A stretch of 64,000 bases of DNA from Lineus longissimus (GCF_910592395.1 NC_088318.1:11470349-11534348), one strand, 5' to 3'. Shown: positions 1 to 15,000, numbered from the stretch's first letter. Numbers and translations: made by a program. Notes: generated from the sequence alone by a model not told the origin.

Positions 1-3000
1 TCAGCAGTGGCTTCAGTCTCAGCAGATGGAACCTCGGTCTCTACAGATGGGGACTCAGTTTCCTCAGCAGTGGCTTCAGTCTCAAGAGATGGAGCCTCGG
101 TCTCTTCAGATGGGGACTCAGTTTCCGCTGCTGTGGCTTCAGTCTCAGCAGATGGAGCCTCCGTCTCTACAGATGGGGACTCAGTTTCCTCAGCAGTGGC
201 TTCAGTCTCAGCAGATGGAGCCTCGGTCTCTACGGTTGGTGACTCAGTTTCTTCTACTGTGCCTTCAGTCTCAGCAGATGGAGCCTCGGTCTCTTCAGAT
301 GGGGACTCGGTTTCCTCAGCAGTGGCTTCAGTCTCAGCAGATGGAACCTCGGTCTCTTCAGATGGGGACTCAGTTTCCTCAGCTGTGGCTGCGGTCTCAG
401 CAGATGGAGCCTCGGTCTCTTCGGATGGTGACTCAGTTTCCACTACTGCGGCTTCAGTCTCAGCAGATGGAGCCTCGGTCTCTTCAGATGGTGACTCGGT
501 TTCCTCAACAGTGGCTTCAGTCTCAGCAGATGGAACCTCAGTCTCTTCAGATGGGGACTCGGTTTCCTCAGCAGTGACTTCAGTCTCAGAAGATGGAGCC
601 TCGGTCTCTTCAGATGGGGACTCAGTTTCCTCAGCACTGGCTTCAGTCTCAGCGGATGGAGCCTCGGTCTCTTCAGATGGGGACTCAGTTTTCTCAGCTG
701 TGGCTGCGGTCTCAGCAGATGGAGCCTCGGTCTCTTCGGATGGTGACTCAGTTTCCTCTACTTCTGCTTCTGTCTCAGAAGATGGAGCCTCGGTCTCTTC
801 AGATGGGGACTCAGTTTCTGCTGCTGTGGCTTCAGTCTCAGCAGATGGAGCCTCAGTCTCTACGGATGGTGACTCAGTTTCCTCAGCAGTTGCTTCAGTC
901 TCAGCCACTGGAGCCTCGGTCTCTTCAGATAAGGACTCGGTTTCCTCAACATTGGCTTCAGTCTCAGCAGATGGAGCCTCGGTCTCTTCAGATGGGGACT
1001 CAGTTTCCTCTATTGCGGCTTCAGTCTCAGCAGATGGCGCCTCGGTTTCTTCAGATGGTGACTCAGTTTCCGCTGCTGTGGCTTCAGTCTCAGCAGATGG
1101 AGCCTCCGTCTCTTCAGATTGGGATTCGGTTTCCTCAGCAGTGGCTTCAGTCTCAGCAGATGGAACCTCGGTCTCTACAGATGGGGACTCAGTTTCCTCA
1201 GCAGTGGCTTCAGTCTCAGCAGATGGAGCCTCGGTCTCTTCAGATGGGGACTCAGTTTCCGCTGCTGTGGCTTCAGTCTCAGCAGATGGAGCCTCCGTCT
1301 CTACAGATGGGGACTCAGTTTCCTCAGCAGTGGCTTCAGTCTCAGCAGATGGAGCCTCGGTCTCTACGGTTGGTGACTCAGTTTCTTCTACTGTGCCTTC
1401 AGTCTCAGCAGATGGAGCCTCGGTCTCTTCAGATGGGGACTTGGTTTCCTCAGCAGTGGCTTCAGTCTCAGCAGATGGAGCCTCGGTCTCTTCAGATGGG
1501 GACTCAGTTTCCTCAGCACTGGCTTCAGTCTCAGCAGATGGAGCCTCGGTCTCTTCAGATGGGGACTCAGTTTTCTCAGCTGTGGCTTCAGTCTCAGCAG
1601 ATGGAGCCTCAGTCTCTACGGATGGTGACTCAGTTTCCTCTACTGCGGCTTCAGTCTCAGCAGTTGGCGCCTCGGTTTCTTCAGATGGGGATTCAGTTTC
1701 TTCTGCTGTGGCTTCAGTCTCAGCAGATGGAGCCTCCGTCTCTTCGGATGGTAACTCGGTTTCCTCAGCAGTGGCTTCAGTCTCAGCAGATGGAGCCTCG
1801 GTCTCTTCAGATGGGGACTCAGTTTCTTCAGCAGTGACTTCAGTCTCAGAAGATGGAGCCTCGGTCTCTTCAGATGGGGACTCAGTTTCCTCAGCTGTGG
1901 CTGCGGCCTCGGTCTCTACGGTTGGTGACTCAGTTTCCTCAGCAGTGGCTTCAGTCTCAGCCACTGAAGCCTCAGTCTCTTCAGATGGGGACTCGGTTTC
2001 CTCAACATTGGCTTCAGTCTCAGCAGATGGAGCCTCGGTCTCTTCAGATGGGGACTCAGTTTCCGCTGCTGTGGCTTCAGTCTCAGCAGATGGAGCCTCG
2101 GTCTCTATGGTTGGTGACTCAGTTTCTTCTACTGTTGCTTCAATCTCAGCAGATGGAGCCTCGGTCTCTTCAGATCGGGACTCAGTTTCCTCAGCAGTGG
2201 CTTCAGTCTCAGCAGATGGACCCTCCGTCTCTACAGATGGGGACTCAGTTTCCTCAACAGTGGCTTCAGTCTCAGCAGATGGAGCCTCCGTCTCTACAGA
2301 TGGGGACTCAGTTTCCTCAGCAGTGGCTTCAGTCTCAGCAGATGGAGCCTCGGTCTCTACGGTTGGTGACTCAGTTTCCTCAGCAGTGGCTTCAGTCTCA
2401 GCCACTGAAGCCTCAGTCTCTTCAGATGGGGACTCGGTTTCCTCAACATTGGCTTCAGTCTCAGCAGATGGAGCCTCGGTCTCTTCAGATGGGGACTCAG
2501 TTTCCTCTATTGCGGCTTCAGTCCCAGCAGATGGCGCCTCGGTTTCTTCAGATGGTGACTCAGTTTCCTCAGCAGTGGCTTCAGTCTCAGCAGATGGAAC
2601 TTCGGTCTCTACAGATGGGGACTCAGTTTCCTCAGCAGTGGCTTCAGTCTCAACAGATGGAGCCTCGGTCTCTTCAGATGGGGACTCAGTTTCCGCTGCT
2701 GTGGCTTCAGTCTCAGCAGATGGAGCCTCCGTCTCTACAGATGGGGACTCAGTTTCCTCAGCAGTGGCTTCAGTCTCAGCAGATGGAGCCTCGGTCTCTA
2801 CGGTTGGTGACTCAGTTTCTTCTACTGTGCCTTCAGTCTCAGCAGATGGAGCCTCGGTCTCTTCAGATGGGGACTCGGTTTCCTCAGCAGTGGCTTCAGT
2901 CTCAGCAGATGGAACCTCGGTCTCTTCAGATGGGGACTCAGTTTCCTCAGCTGTGGCTGCGGTCTCAGCAGATGGAGCCTCGGTCTCTTCGGATGGTGAC

Positions 3001-6000
3001 TCAGTTTCCACTACTGCGGCTTCAGTCTCAGCAGATGGAGCCTCGGTCTCTTCAGATGGTGACTCGGTTTCCTCAACAGTGGCTTCAGTCTCAGCAGATG
3101 GAGCCTCGGTCTCTTCAGATGGGGACTCGGTTTCCTCAGCAGTGACTTCAGTCTCAGAAGATGGAGCCTCGGTCTCTTCAGATGGGGACTCAGTTTCCTC
3201 AGCACTGGCTTCAGTCTCAGCGGATGGAGCCTCGGTCTCTTCAGATGGGGACTCAGTTTTCTCAGCTGTGGCTGCGGTCTCAGCAGATGGAGCCTCGGTC
3301 TCTTCGGATGGTGACTCAGTTTCCTCTACTTCGGCTTCTGTTTCAGAAGATGGAGCCTCGGTCTCTTCAGATGGGGACTCAGTTTCTGCTGCTGTGGCTT
3401 CAGTCTCAGCAGATGGAGCCTCAGTCTCTACGGATGGTGACTCAGTTTCCTCAGCAGTTGCTTCAGTCTCAGCCACTGGAGCCTCGGTCTCTTCAGATAA
3501 GGACTCGGTTTCCTCAACATTGGCTTCAGTCTCAGCAGATGGAGCCTCGGTCTCTTCAGATGGGGACTCAGTTTCCTCTATTGCGGCTTCAGTCTCAGCA
3601 GATGGCGCCTCGGTTTCTTCAGATGGTGACTCAGTTTCCGCTGCTGTGGCTTCAGTCTCAGCAGATGGAGCCTCCGTCTCTTCAGATTGGGATTCGGTTT
3701 CCTCAGCAGTGGCTTCAGTCTCAGAAGATGGAACCTCGGTCTCTACAGATGGGGACTCAGTTTCCTCAGCAGTGGCTTCAGTCTCAGCAGATGGAGCCTC
3801 GGTCTCTTCAGATGGGGACTCAGTTTCCGCTGCTGTGGCTTCAGTCTCAGCAGATGGAGCCTCGGTCTCTACAGATGGGGACTCAGTTTCCTCAGCAGTG
3901 GCTTCAGTCTCAGCAGATGGAGCCTCGGTCTCTACGGTTGGTGACTCAGTTTCTTCTACTGTGCCTTCAGTCTCAGCAGATGGAGCCTCGGTCTCTTCAG
4001 ATGGGGACTTGGTTATCTCAGCAGTGGCTTCAGTCTCAGCAGATGGAACCTCGGTCTCTTCAGATGGGGACTCAGTTTGCTCAGCTGTGGCTGCGGTCTC
4101 AGCAGATGGAGCCTCGATCTCTTCGGATGGTGACTCAGTTTCCACTACTGCGGCTTCAGTCTCAGCAGATGGAGCCTCGGTCTCTTCAGATGGTGACTCG
4201 GTTTCCTCAACAGTGGCTTCAGTCTCAGCAGATGGAGCCTCGGTCTCTTCAGATTGGGACTCGGCTTCCTCAGCAGTGACTTCAGTCTCAGAAGATGGAG
4301 CCTCGGTCTCTTCAGATGGGGACTCAGTTTTCTCAGCTGTGGCTGCGGTCTCAGCAGATGGAGCCTCGGTCTCTTCAGATGGGGACTCGGTTTCCTCAGC
4401 ACTGGCTTCAGTCTCAGCGGATGGAGCCTCGGTCTCTTCAGATGGGGACTCAGTTTTCTCAGCTGTGGCTGCGGTCTCAGCAGATGGAGCCTCGGTCTCT
4501 TTGGATGGTGACTCAGTTTCCTCTACTTCGGCTTCTGTCTCAGAAGATGGAGCCTCGGTCTCTTCAGATGGGGACTCAGTTTCTGCTGCTGTGGCTTCAG
4601 TCTCAGCAGATGGAGCCTCAGTCTCTTCGGATGGTGACTCAGTTTCCTCAGCAGTTGCTTCAGTCTCAGCCACTGGAGCCTCGGTCTCTTCAGATTGGGA
4701 CTCGGTTTCCTCAACATTGGCTTCAGTCTCAGCAGATGGAGCCTCGGTCTCTTCAGATGGGGACTCAGTTTCCTCTATTGCGGCTTCAGTCTCAGCAGAA
4801 GGCGCATCGGTTTCTTCAGATGGTGACTCAGTTTCCGCTGCTGTGGCTTCAGTCTCAGCAGATGAAGCCTCCGTCTCTTCAGATGGGGATTCGGTTTCCT
4901 CAGCAGTGGCTTCAGTCTCAGCAGATGGAACCTCGGTCTCTACAGATGGGGACTCAGTTTCCTCAGCAGTGGCTTCAGTCTCAGCAGATTGAGCCTCGGT
5001 CTCTACGGTTGGTGACTCAGTTGCTTCTACTGTGCCTTCAGTCTCAGCAGATGGAGCCTCGGTCTCTTCAGATGGGGACTCGGTTTCCTCAGCAGTGGCT
5101 TCAGTCTCAGCAGATGGAACCTCGGTCTCTTCAGATGGGGACTCAGTTTCCTCAGCTGTTGCTGCGGTCTCAGCAGATGGAGCCTCGGTCTCTTCGGATG
5201 GTGTCTCAGTTTCCACTACTGCGGCTTCAGTCTCAGCAGATGGAGCCTCGGTCTCCTCAGATGGTGACTCGGTTTCCTCAACAGTGGCTTCAGTGTCAGC
5301 AGATGGAGCCTCGGTCTCTTCAGATGGGGACTCGGTTTCCTCAGCAGTGACTTCAGTCTCAGAAGATGGAGCCTCGGTCTCTTCAGATGGGGACTCAGTT
5401 TCCTCAGCACTGGCTTCAGTCTCAGCGGATGGAGCCTCGGTCTCTTCAGATGGGGACTCAGTTTCTGCTGCTGTGGCTTCAGTCTCAGCAGATGGAGCCT
5501 CAGTCTCTACGGATGGTGACTCAGTTTCCTTAGCTGTGGCTTCAGTCTCAGCAGATGGAGCCTCGGTCTCTTCGGATGGTGACTCAGTTTCCTCAGCAGT
5601 GGCTTCAGTCTCAGCCACTGGAGCCTCGGTCTCTTCAGATGGGGACTCGGTTGCCTCAACATTGGCTTCAGTCTCAGCAGATGGAGCCTCGGTCTCTTCA
5701 GATGGGGACTCAGTTTCCTCTATTGCGGCTTCAGTCTCAGCAGATGGCGCCTCGGTTTCTTCAGATGGTGACTCAGTTTCCGCTGCTGTGGCTTCAGTCT
5801 CAGCAGATGGAGCCTCCGTCTCTTCAGATGGGGATTCGGTTTCCTCAGCAGTGGCTTCAGTCTCAGCAGATGGAACCTCGGTCTCTACAGATTGGGACTC
5901 AGTTTCCTCAGCAGTGGCTTCAGTCTCAGCAGATGGAGCCTCGGTCTCTACGGTTGGTGATTCAGTTGCTTCTATTGTGCCTTCAGTCTCAGCAGATGGA

Positions 6001-9000
6001 GCCTCGGTCTCTTCAGATCGGGACTCGGTTTCCTCAGCAGTGGCTTCAATCTCAGCAGATGGACCCTCGGTCTCTTCAGATGGGGACTCAGTTTCCTCAG
6101 CTGTGGCTGCCGTCTCAGCAGATGGAGCCTCGGTCTCTTCGGATGGTGACTCAGTTTCCACTACTGCGGCTTCAGTCTCAGCAGATGGAGCCTCGGTCTC
6201 TTCAGATGGTGACTCGGTTTCCTCAACAGTGGCTTCAGTCTCAGCAGATGGAGCCTCAGTCTCTTCAGATGGGGACTCGGTTTCCTCAGCAGTGACTTCA
6301 GTCTCAGAAGATGGAGCCTCGGTCTCTTCAGATGGGGACTCGGTTTCCTCAACATTGGCTTCAGTCTCAGCAGATGGAGCCTCAGTGTCTTCAGATGGGG
6401 ACTCAGTTTCCTCAGCAGTGACTTCAGTCTCAGAAGATGGAGCCTCGGTCTCTTCAGATGGGGACTCAGTTTCCTCAGCACTGGCTTCAGTCTCAGCGGA
6501 TGGAGCCTCGGTCTCTTCAGATGGGGACTCAGTTTTCTCAGCTGTGGCTGCGGTCTTAGCAGATGGAGCCTCAGTCTCTTCGGATGGTGACTCAGTTTCC
6601 TCTACTTCGGCTCCTGTCTCAGAAGATGGAGCCTCGGTCTCTTCAGATGGGGACTCAGTTTCTGCTGCTGTGGCTTCAGTCTCAGCAGATGGAGCCTCAG
6701 TCTCTACGGATGGTGACTCAGTTTCCTCAGCTGTGGCTTCAGTCTCAGCAGATGGAGCCTCGGTCTCTTCGGATAGTGACTCAGTTTCCTCAGCAGTGGC
6801 TTTAGTCTCAGCCACTGGAGCCTCGGTCTCTTCAGATGGGGACTCAGTTTCCTCTATTGCGGCTTCAGTCTCAGCAGATGGCGCCTCGGTTTCTTCAGAT
6901 GGTGACTCAGTTTCCGCTGCTGTGGCTTCAGTCTCAGCAGATGGAGCCTCCGTCTCTTCAGATGGGGATTCCGTTTCCTCAGCAGTGGCTTCAGTCTCAG
7001 CAGATGGAACCTCGGTCTCTACAGATGGGGACTCAGTTTCCTCAGCAGTGGCTTCAGTCTCAACAGATGGAGCCTCGGTCTCTTCAGATGGGGACTCAGT
7101 TTCCGCTGCTGTGGCTTCAGTCTCAGCAGATGGAGCCTCCATCTCTACAGATGGGGACTCAGTTTCCTCAGCAGTGGCTTCAGTCTCAGCAGATGGAGCC
7201 TCGGTCTCTTCGGATGGTGACTCAGTTTCCACTACTGCGGCTTCAGTCTCAGCAGATGGAGCCTCGGTCTCTTCAGATGGTGACTCGGTTTCCTCAACAA
7301 TGGCTTCAGTCTCAGCAGATGGAGCCTCGGTCTCTTGAGATGGGGACTCAGATTCCTCTACTGCGGCTTCAGTCTCAGCAGGTGGCGCTTCGGTTTCTTC
7401 AGATGGGGACTCAGTTTCCGCTGCTGTGGCTTCAGTCTCAGCAGATGGAGCCTCGGTCTCTTCAGATGGGGACTCAGTTTCCTCTACTGCGGCTTCAGTC
7501 TTAGCAGATGGAACCTTGGTCTCTACAGATGGGGACTCAGTTTCCTTAGCAGTGGCTTCATTCTCAGCAGATGGAGCCTCGGTCTCTTCAGATGGAGACT
7601 CAGTTTTCGCTGCTGTGGCTCCAGTCTCAGCAGATGGAGCCTCCGTCTCTACAGATGGGGACTCAGTTTCCTCAGCAGTGGCTTCAGTCTCAGCAGATGG
7701 AGCCTCAGTCTCTTCAGATGGGGACTCAGTTTCCTCAGCAGTGGCTTCAGCCTCAGCAGATGGTGCCTCGGTTTCTTCAGATGGGGACTCAGTTTCCTCA
7801 GCAGTGGCTTCAGTCTCAGCAGATGGAGCCTCGGTCTCTTCAGATGGGGACTCAGTTTCTTCAGCAGTGGCTTCAGTCTCAGCAGATGTAGCCTCCGTCT
7901 CTTGGGATGGCGAGTCAGTTTCCTCAGCAGTGGCTTCAGTGTCAGCAGATGGAGCCTCAGTCTCTTCAGATGGGGACTCGGTTTCCTCAGCAGTGACTTC
8001 AGTCTCAGCAGATGGCGCCTCGGTTTCTTCAGATGGGGACTCAGTTTCCGCTGCTGTGGCTTCAGTCTCAGCAAATGGAGCCTTGGTCTCTACGGTTGGT
8101 GACTCAGTTTCTTCTACTGTGGCTTCAGTCTCAGCAGATGGAGCCTCGGTCTCTTCAGATGGGGACTCGGTTTCCTCAGCAGTGGCTTCAGTCTCAGCAG
8201 ATGGAACCTCGGTCTCTTCAGATGGGGACTCAGTTTCCTCAGCTGTGGCTGCGGTCTCAGCAGATGGAGCCTCGGTCTCTTCGGATTGTGACTCAGTTTC
8301 CACTACTGCGGCTTCAGTCTCAGCAGTTGGAACCTCGGTCTCTACAGATGGGGACTCAGTTTCCTCAGCAGTGGCTTCAGTCTCAGCAGATGGAGCCACG
8401 GTCTCTTCAGATGGGGACTCAGTTTCCGCTGCTGTGGCTTCAGTCTCAGCAGATGGAGCCTCCGTCTCTACAGATGGGGACTCAGTTTCCTCAGCAGTGG
8501 CTTCAGTCTCAGCAGATGGAACCTCGGTCTCTTCAGATGGGGACTCAGTTTCCTCAGCTGTGGCTGCGGTCTCAGCAGATGGAGCCTCGGTCTCTTCGGA
8601 TGGTGACTCAGTTTCCTCAGCAATGGCTTCAGTCTCAGCAGATGGAGCCTCAGTCTCTTCGGATGGCGACTCAGTTTCCTCAGTAGTGGCTTCAGTCTCA
8701 GCAGATGGAGCCTCGGTCTCTTCGGATGGTGACTCAGTTTCCTCAGCAGTGGCTTCAGTCTCAGCCACTGGAGCCTCGGTCTCTTTAGATGGGGACTCGG
8801 TTCCCTCAACAGTGGCTTCAGTATCAGCAGATGGAGCCTCGGTCTCTTCGGATGGTGACTCGGTTTCCTCACCAGTGGCTTCAGTCTCAGCAGATGGAAC
8901 CTCGGTCTCTTCAGATGGGGACTCAGTTTCCTCTACTGCGGCTTCAGTCTCAGCAGATGGAACCTCGGTCTCTACAGATGGGGACTCAGTTTCCTCAGCA

Positions 9001-12000
9001 GTGGCTTCAGTCTCAGCAGATGGAGCCTCAGTCTCTTCAGATGGGGACTCGGTTTCCTCAGCAGTGGCTTCAGTCTCAGCAGATGGAACCTCGGTCTCTT
9101 CAGATGGGGACTCAGTTTCCTCAGCTGTGGCTGCAGTCTCAGCAGATGGAGCCTCGGTCTCTTCGGATGGTGACTCGGTTTCCTCAACCGTGGCTTCAGT
9201 CTCAGCAGATGGAGCCTCGGTCTCTTCAGATGGGGACTCAGTTTCCTCTACTGCAGCTTCTGTCTCAGCAGATGGCGCCTCGGTTTCTTCAGATGGGGAC
9301 TCAGTTTCCGCTGCTGTGGCTTCAGTCTCAGCAAATGGAGCCTTGGTCTCTACGGTTGGTGACTCAGTTTCTTCTACTGTGGCTTCAGTCTCAGCAGATG
9401 GAGCCTCGGTCTCTTCAGATGGGGACTCGGTTTCCTCAGCAGTGGCTTCAGTCTCAGCAGATGGAACCTCGGTCTCTTCAGATGGGGACTCAGTTTCCTC
9501 AGCTGTGGCTGCGGTCTCAGCAGATGGAGCCTCGGTCTCTTCGGACTGTGACTCAGTTTCCACTACTGCGGCTTCAGTCTCAGCAGTTGGAACCTCGGTC
9601 TCTACAGATGGGGACTCAGTTTCCTCAGCAGTGGCTTCAGTCTCAGCAGATGGAGCCACGGTCTCTTCAGATGGGGACTCAGTTTCCGCTGCTGTGGCTT
9701 CAGTCTCAGCAGATGGAGCCTCCGTCTCTACAGATGGGGACTCAGTTTCCTCAGCAGTGGCTTCAGTCTCAGCAGATGGAACCTCGGTCTCTTCAGATGG
9801 GGACTCAGTTTCCTCAGCTGTGGCTGCGGTCTCAGCAGATGGAGCCTCGGTCTCTTCGGATGGTGACTCAGTTTCCTCAGCAGTGGCTTCAGTCTCAGCA
9901 GATGGAGCCTCAGTCTCTTCGGATGGCGACTCAGTTTCCTCAGCAGTGGCTTCAGTCTCAGCAGATAGAGCCTCGGTCTCTTCGGATGGTGACTCAGTTT
10001 CCTCAGCAGTGGCTTCAGTCTCAGCCACTGGAGCCTCGGTCTCTTTAGATGGGGACTCGGTTCCCTCAACAGTGGCTTCAGTCTCAGCAGATGGAGCCTC
10101 GGTCTCTTCGAATGGTGACTCGGTTTCCTCAGCAGTGGCTTCAGTCTCAGCAGATGGAACCTCGGTCTCTTCAGATGGGGACTCAGTTTCCTCTACTGCG
10201 GCTTCTGTCTCAGCAGATGGAACCTCGGTCTCTACAGATGGGGACTCAGTTTCCTCAGCAGTGGCTTCAGTCTCAGCAGATGGAATCTCGGTCTCTTCAG
10301 ATGGGGACTCAGTTTCCGCTGCTGTGGCTTTAGTCTCAGCAGATGGAGCCTCCGTCTCTACAGATGGGGACTCAGTTTTCTCAGCAGTGGCTTCAGTCTC
10401 AGCAGATGGAGCCTCGGTCTCTTCAGATGGGGACTCAGTTTCCTCAGCAGTGGCTTCAGTGTCAGCAGATGGAGCCTCGGTCTCTTCAGATGGGGACTCA
10501 GTTTCCTCAGCTGTCGCTGCAGTCTCAGCAGATGGAGCCTCGGTCTCTTCAGATGGGGACTTAGTTTCCTCAGCAGTGGCTTCAGTCTCAGCAGATGGAG
10601 CCTCCGTCTCTACAGATGGGGACTCAGTTTCCTCAGCAGTGGCTTCAGTCTCAGCAGATGGAGCCTCGGTCTCTTCAGATGGGGACTCAGTTTCCTCAGC
10701 AGTGGCTTCAGTGTCAGCAGATGGTGCCTCGGTCTCTACGGTTGGTGACTCAGTTTCTTCTACTGTGGCTTCAGTCTCAGGAGATTGAGCCTTGGTCTCT
10801 TCAGATGGGGACTTGGTTTCCTCAGCAGTGGCTTCAGTCTCAGCAGATGAAACCTCGGTCTCTTCAGATGGGGACTCGGTTTCCTCAGCTGTCGCTGCGG
10901 TCTCAGTAGATGGCGCCTCGGTCTCTTCGGATGGGGATTCGGTTTCCTCAGCTTTGGCTTCAGTCTCAGCAGATGGAGCCTCGGTCTCTTCAGATGGGGA
11001 CTCAGTTTCCTCTACTGCGGCTTCAGTCTCAGCAGATGGAACCTCGGTCTCTACAGATGGGGACTCAGTTTCCTCAGCAGTGGCTTGAGTCTCAGCAGAT
11101 GGAGCCTCAGTCTCTACGGATGGTGACTCAGTTTCCTCAGCAGTGGCTTCAGTCTCAGCCACTGGAGCCTCGGTCTGTTCAGATGGGGACTCAGTTTCCT
11201 CTATTGCGGCTTCAGTGTCAGCAGATGGAGCCTCGGTCTCTACGGTTGGTGACTCAGTTTCTTCTACTGTGGCTTCAGTCTCAGGAGATTGAGCCTCGGT
11301 CTCTTCAGATGGGGACTCGGTTTCCTCAGCAGTGGCTTCAGTCTCAGCAGATGGAACCTCGGTCTCTTCAGATGGGGACTCAGTTTCCTCAGCTGTCGCT
11401 GCGGTCTCAGCAGATGGAGCCTCGGTCTCTTCGGATGGGGATTCGGTTTCCTCAGCTTTGGCTTCAGTCTCAGCAGATGGAGCCTCGGTCTCTTCAGATG
11501 GGGACTCAGTTTCCTCTACTGCAGCTTCAGTCTCAGCAGATGGAGCCTCGGTCTCTACAGATTGGGGCTCAGTTTCCTCAGCAGTGGCTTCAGTCTCAGC
11601 AGATGGAGCCTCAGTCTCTACGGATGGTGACTCAGTTTCCTCAGCAGTGGCTTCAGTCTCAGCCACTGGAGCCTCGGTCTCTTCAGATGGGGACTCAGTT
11701 TCCTCTATTGCGGTTTCAGTCTCAGCAGATGGAGCCTCGGTCTCTTCGGATGGTGACTCAGTTTCCTCAGCAGTGGCTTCAGTCTCAGCAGATGGAGCCT
11801 CGGTCTCTTCGGATGGCGATTCAGTTTCCACTACTGTAGTTTCAGTCTCAGCAGATGGAGCCACGGTCTCTTCGGATGGTGACTCAGTTTCTTCTCCTGT
11901 GGCTTCAGTCTCAGCAGATGGTGCCTCGGTTTCTTCAGATGGTGACTCAGTTTCCACTGCTGTAGCTTCAGTCTCAGCAGATGGAGCCTCTGTCACTTCG

Positions 12001-15000
12001 AATGGTGACTCAGTTTTTGCTGCTGTGGTTTCAGTCTCAGCAGATGGCGCCTCGGTGTCTTCGGATGGTGACTCAGTTTCCTCAGCAGTGGCTTCAGTCT
12101 CAGCAGATGGAGCCTCGGTCTCTTCGGATGGTGACTCGGTTTCCTCAGCAGTGCCTACAGTCTCAGCAGATGGAGCCTCCGTCTTTTCAGATGGGGACTC
12201 AGTTTCCTCAGCAGTGGCTTCAGTCTCAGCAGATTGAGCCTCGGTCTCTTCAGATGGGGACTCAGTTTCCTCAGCTGTGGCTGCAGTCTCAGCGGATGGA
12301 GCCTCGGTCTCTTCAGATGGGGACTCAGTTTCTGCTGCTGTGGCTTTAGTCTCAGCAGATGGAGCCTCCGTCTCTTTGGATGGTGACTCAGTTTCTACTG
12401 CTGTGGCTTCAGTCTCAGCAGATGGAGCCTCGGTCTCTTCAGATGGAGACTCGGTTTCCTCAGCAGTGGCTTCAGTCTCAGCAGATGGAGCCTCGGTCTC
12501 TTCAGATGGGGACTCAGTTTCTTCAGCAGTGGCTTCAGTCTCAGCAGATGGAGCCTTGGTCTCTTCAGATGGGGACTCAGTTTCCTCAGCAGTGGCTTCA
12601 GTCTCTGCAGATGGAGCCTCGGTCTCTTCGGATGGCGACTCGGTTTCCTCAACAGTGGCTACAGTCTCAGCAGATGGAGGCTCGGTCTCTTCAGATGGCG
12701 ACTCGGTTTCCTCAGCAGTGGCTTCAGTCTCAGCAGATGGAGCCTCGGTCTCTTCATATGGGGACTCGGTTTCCTCAGCAGTGGCTTCAGTCTCAGCAGA
12801 TGGAGCCTTGGTCTCTTCAGATGGGGACTCAGTTTCCTCAGCAGTCGTTTCAGTCTCAGCAGATGGAACCTCGGTCTCTTCAGATGGGGACTCAGTTTCT
12901 TCAGCAGTGGCTTCAGTCTCAAGAGATGGAGCCTCCGTCTCTTCAGATGGGGACTCAGTTTCCTCAGCAGTGGATTCAGTCTCTGCAAATGGAATCTCGG
13001 TCTCTTCGGATGGCGACTCGGTTTCCTCAGCAGTGGCTTCAGTCTCAGCAGATGGAGCCTCGGTCACTTCAGATGGGGACTCAGTTTCCTCAGCAGTGGC
13101 TTCAGTCTCAGCAGATGGAGCCTCGGTCTCTTCGGATGGTGACTCAGTTTCCACTGCTTTAGCTTCAGTCTCAGCAGATGGAGCCTCGGTCTCTTCGGAT
13201 GGCAACGCAGTTTCCACTGCTGTAGCTTCAGTCTCAGCAGATGGAGCCTTGGTCTTTTCAGATGGTGACTCAGTTTCTTCTGCTGTGGCTTCAGTCTCAG
13301 CAGATGGAGCCTCCGTCTCTTTGGATGGTGACTCAGTTTCTTCTGCTGTGACTTCAGTCTCAGCAGATAAAGCTTCAGTCTCTTCAGATGGCAACACAGT
13401 TTCCACTGCTGTAGATTCAGTTTCAGCAGATGGAGCCTCGGTCTCTTCGGATGGTGACTCAGTTTCTTCTGCTGTGGCTTCAGTCTCAGCAGATGGAGCC
13501 TCCGTCTCTTCAGATGGGGACTCAGTTTCCTCAGCTATGGCTGTGGTCTCAGCAGATGGGGCCTTGGTCTCTTCGGATGGTGACTCAGTTTCCGCTACTG
13601 CGGCTTCAGTCTCAGCAGATGGCGCCTCGGTTTCTTGAGATGGGGACGCAGTTTCCTCAGCAGTTGCTTCAGTCCACGCAGATGGAGCCTCTGTCTCTAC
13701 GGGTGGTGACTCAGTTTCTTCTACTGTGGCTTCAGTCTCAGCAGATGGAGCCTCGGTCTCTTCAGATGGTGACTCAGTTTCCTCAGCAGTTGCTTCAGTC
13801 CACGCAGATGGAGCCTCTGTCTCTACGGGTGGTGACTCAGTTTCTTCTACTGTGGCTTCAGTCTCAGCAGATGGAGCCTCGGTCTCTTCAGATGGGGACT
13901 CAGTTTCCTCAGCAGTGGCTTCAGTCTCTGCAGATGGAGCCTCGGTCTCTTCGGATGGCGATTCGGATTCCTCAGCAGTGGCTACAGTCTCAGCAGATGG
14001 AGGCTCGGTCTCTTCAGATAGGGACTCGGTTTCCTCAGCAGTGGCTTCAGTCTCAGCAGATGGAGCCTCGGTCTCTTCATATGGGGACTCGGTTTCCTCA
14101 GCAGTGGCTTCAGTCTCAGCAGATAGAGCCTTGGTCTCTTCAGATGGGGACTCAGTTTCCTCAGCAGTGGCTTCAGTCTCAGCAGATGGAGCCTCGGTCA
14201 CTTCAGATGGGGACTTGGTTTCCTCAGCAGTGGCTTCAGTCTCAGCAGATGGAGCCTCGGTCTCTTCGGATGGTGACTCAGTTTCTTCTGCTGTGGCTTC
14301 AGTCTCAGCAGATGGAGCCTCGGTCTCTTCGGATGGTGACTCAGTTTCCACTGCTTTAGCTTCAGTCTCAGCAGATGGAGCCTCGGTCTCTTCAGATGGC
14401 AACGCAGTTTCCACTGCTGTAGCTTCAGTCTCAGCAGATGGAGCCTCGGTCTCTTCAGATGGTGACTCAGTTTCTTCTGCTGTGGCTTCAGTCTCAGCAA
14501 ATGGAGCCTCCGTCTCTTTGGATGGTGACTCAGTTTCTACTGCTGTGGCTTCAGTCTCAGTAGATGGAGCCTCGGTCTCTTCAGATGGGGACTCAGTTTC
14601 CTCATCTATGGCTGCGGTCTCAGCAGATGGAGCCTCGGTCTCTTCGGATGGTGACTCAGTTCCCGCTACTGCGGCTTCAGTCTCAGCAGATGGCGCCTCG
14701 GTTTCTTCAGATGAGGACTCAGTTTCCGCTGCTGTTGCTTCAGTCTCATCAGATGGAGCCTCGGTCTCTTCAGGTGGGGACTCAGTTTCCTCAGCAGTGG
14801 CAGCGGTCTCAGCAGATGGAGCCTCGGTCTCTTCGGATGGTGACTCAGTTTCTTCTGCTGTGACTTCAGTTTCAGCAGATGGAGCCTCGGTCTCTTCTAA
14901 TGGTGACTCAGTTTCCTCGGCAGTGGCTTCAGTCTCAGCAGATGGAGCCTCGGTCTCTTCCGATGGCGACTCAGTTTCCACTGCTGTAGCTTCAGTCTCA

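Noticed and set aside
26-577. MEPRSLQMGTQFPQQ-type plus frames and MLRKLSPHLKRPRLHLL-type minus frames
   Set aside because: Other phases of the same 63-bp repeat, fragmented by frequent stops and without continuity.
7-4992. Long plus-strand frame of SVSADGA repeats (and successors up to 21207) as a serine-rich protein gene
   Set aside because: It is broken by 12 stops, has no supporting exon or domain, and is the exact antisense of a minus-strand frame with none, linked by in-phase splice sites to a signal peptide and cysteine domains.
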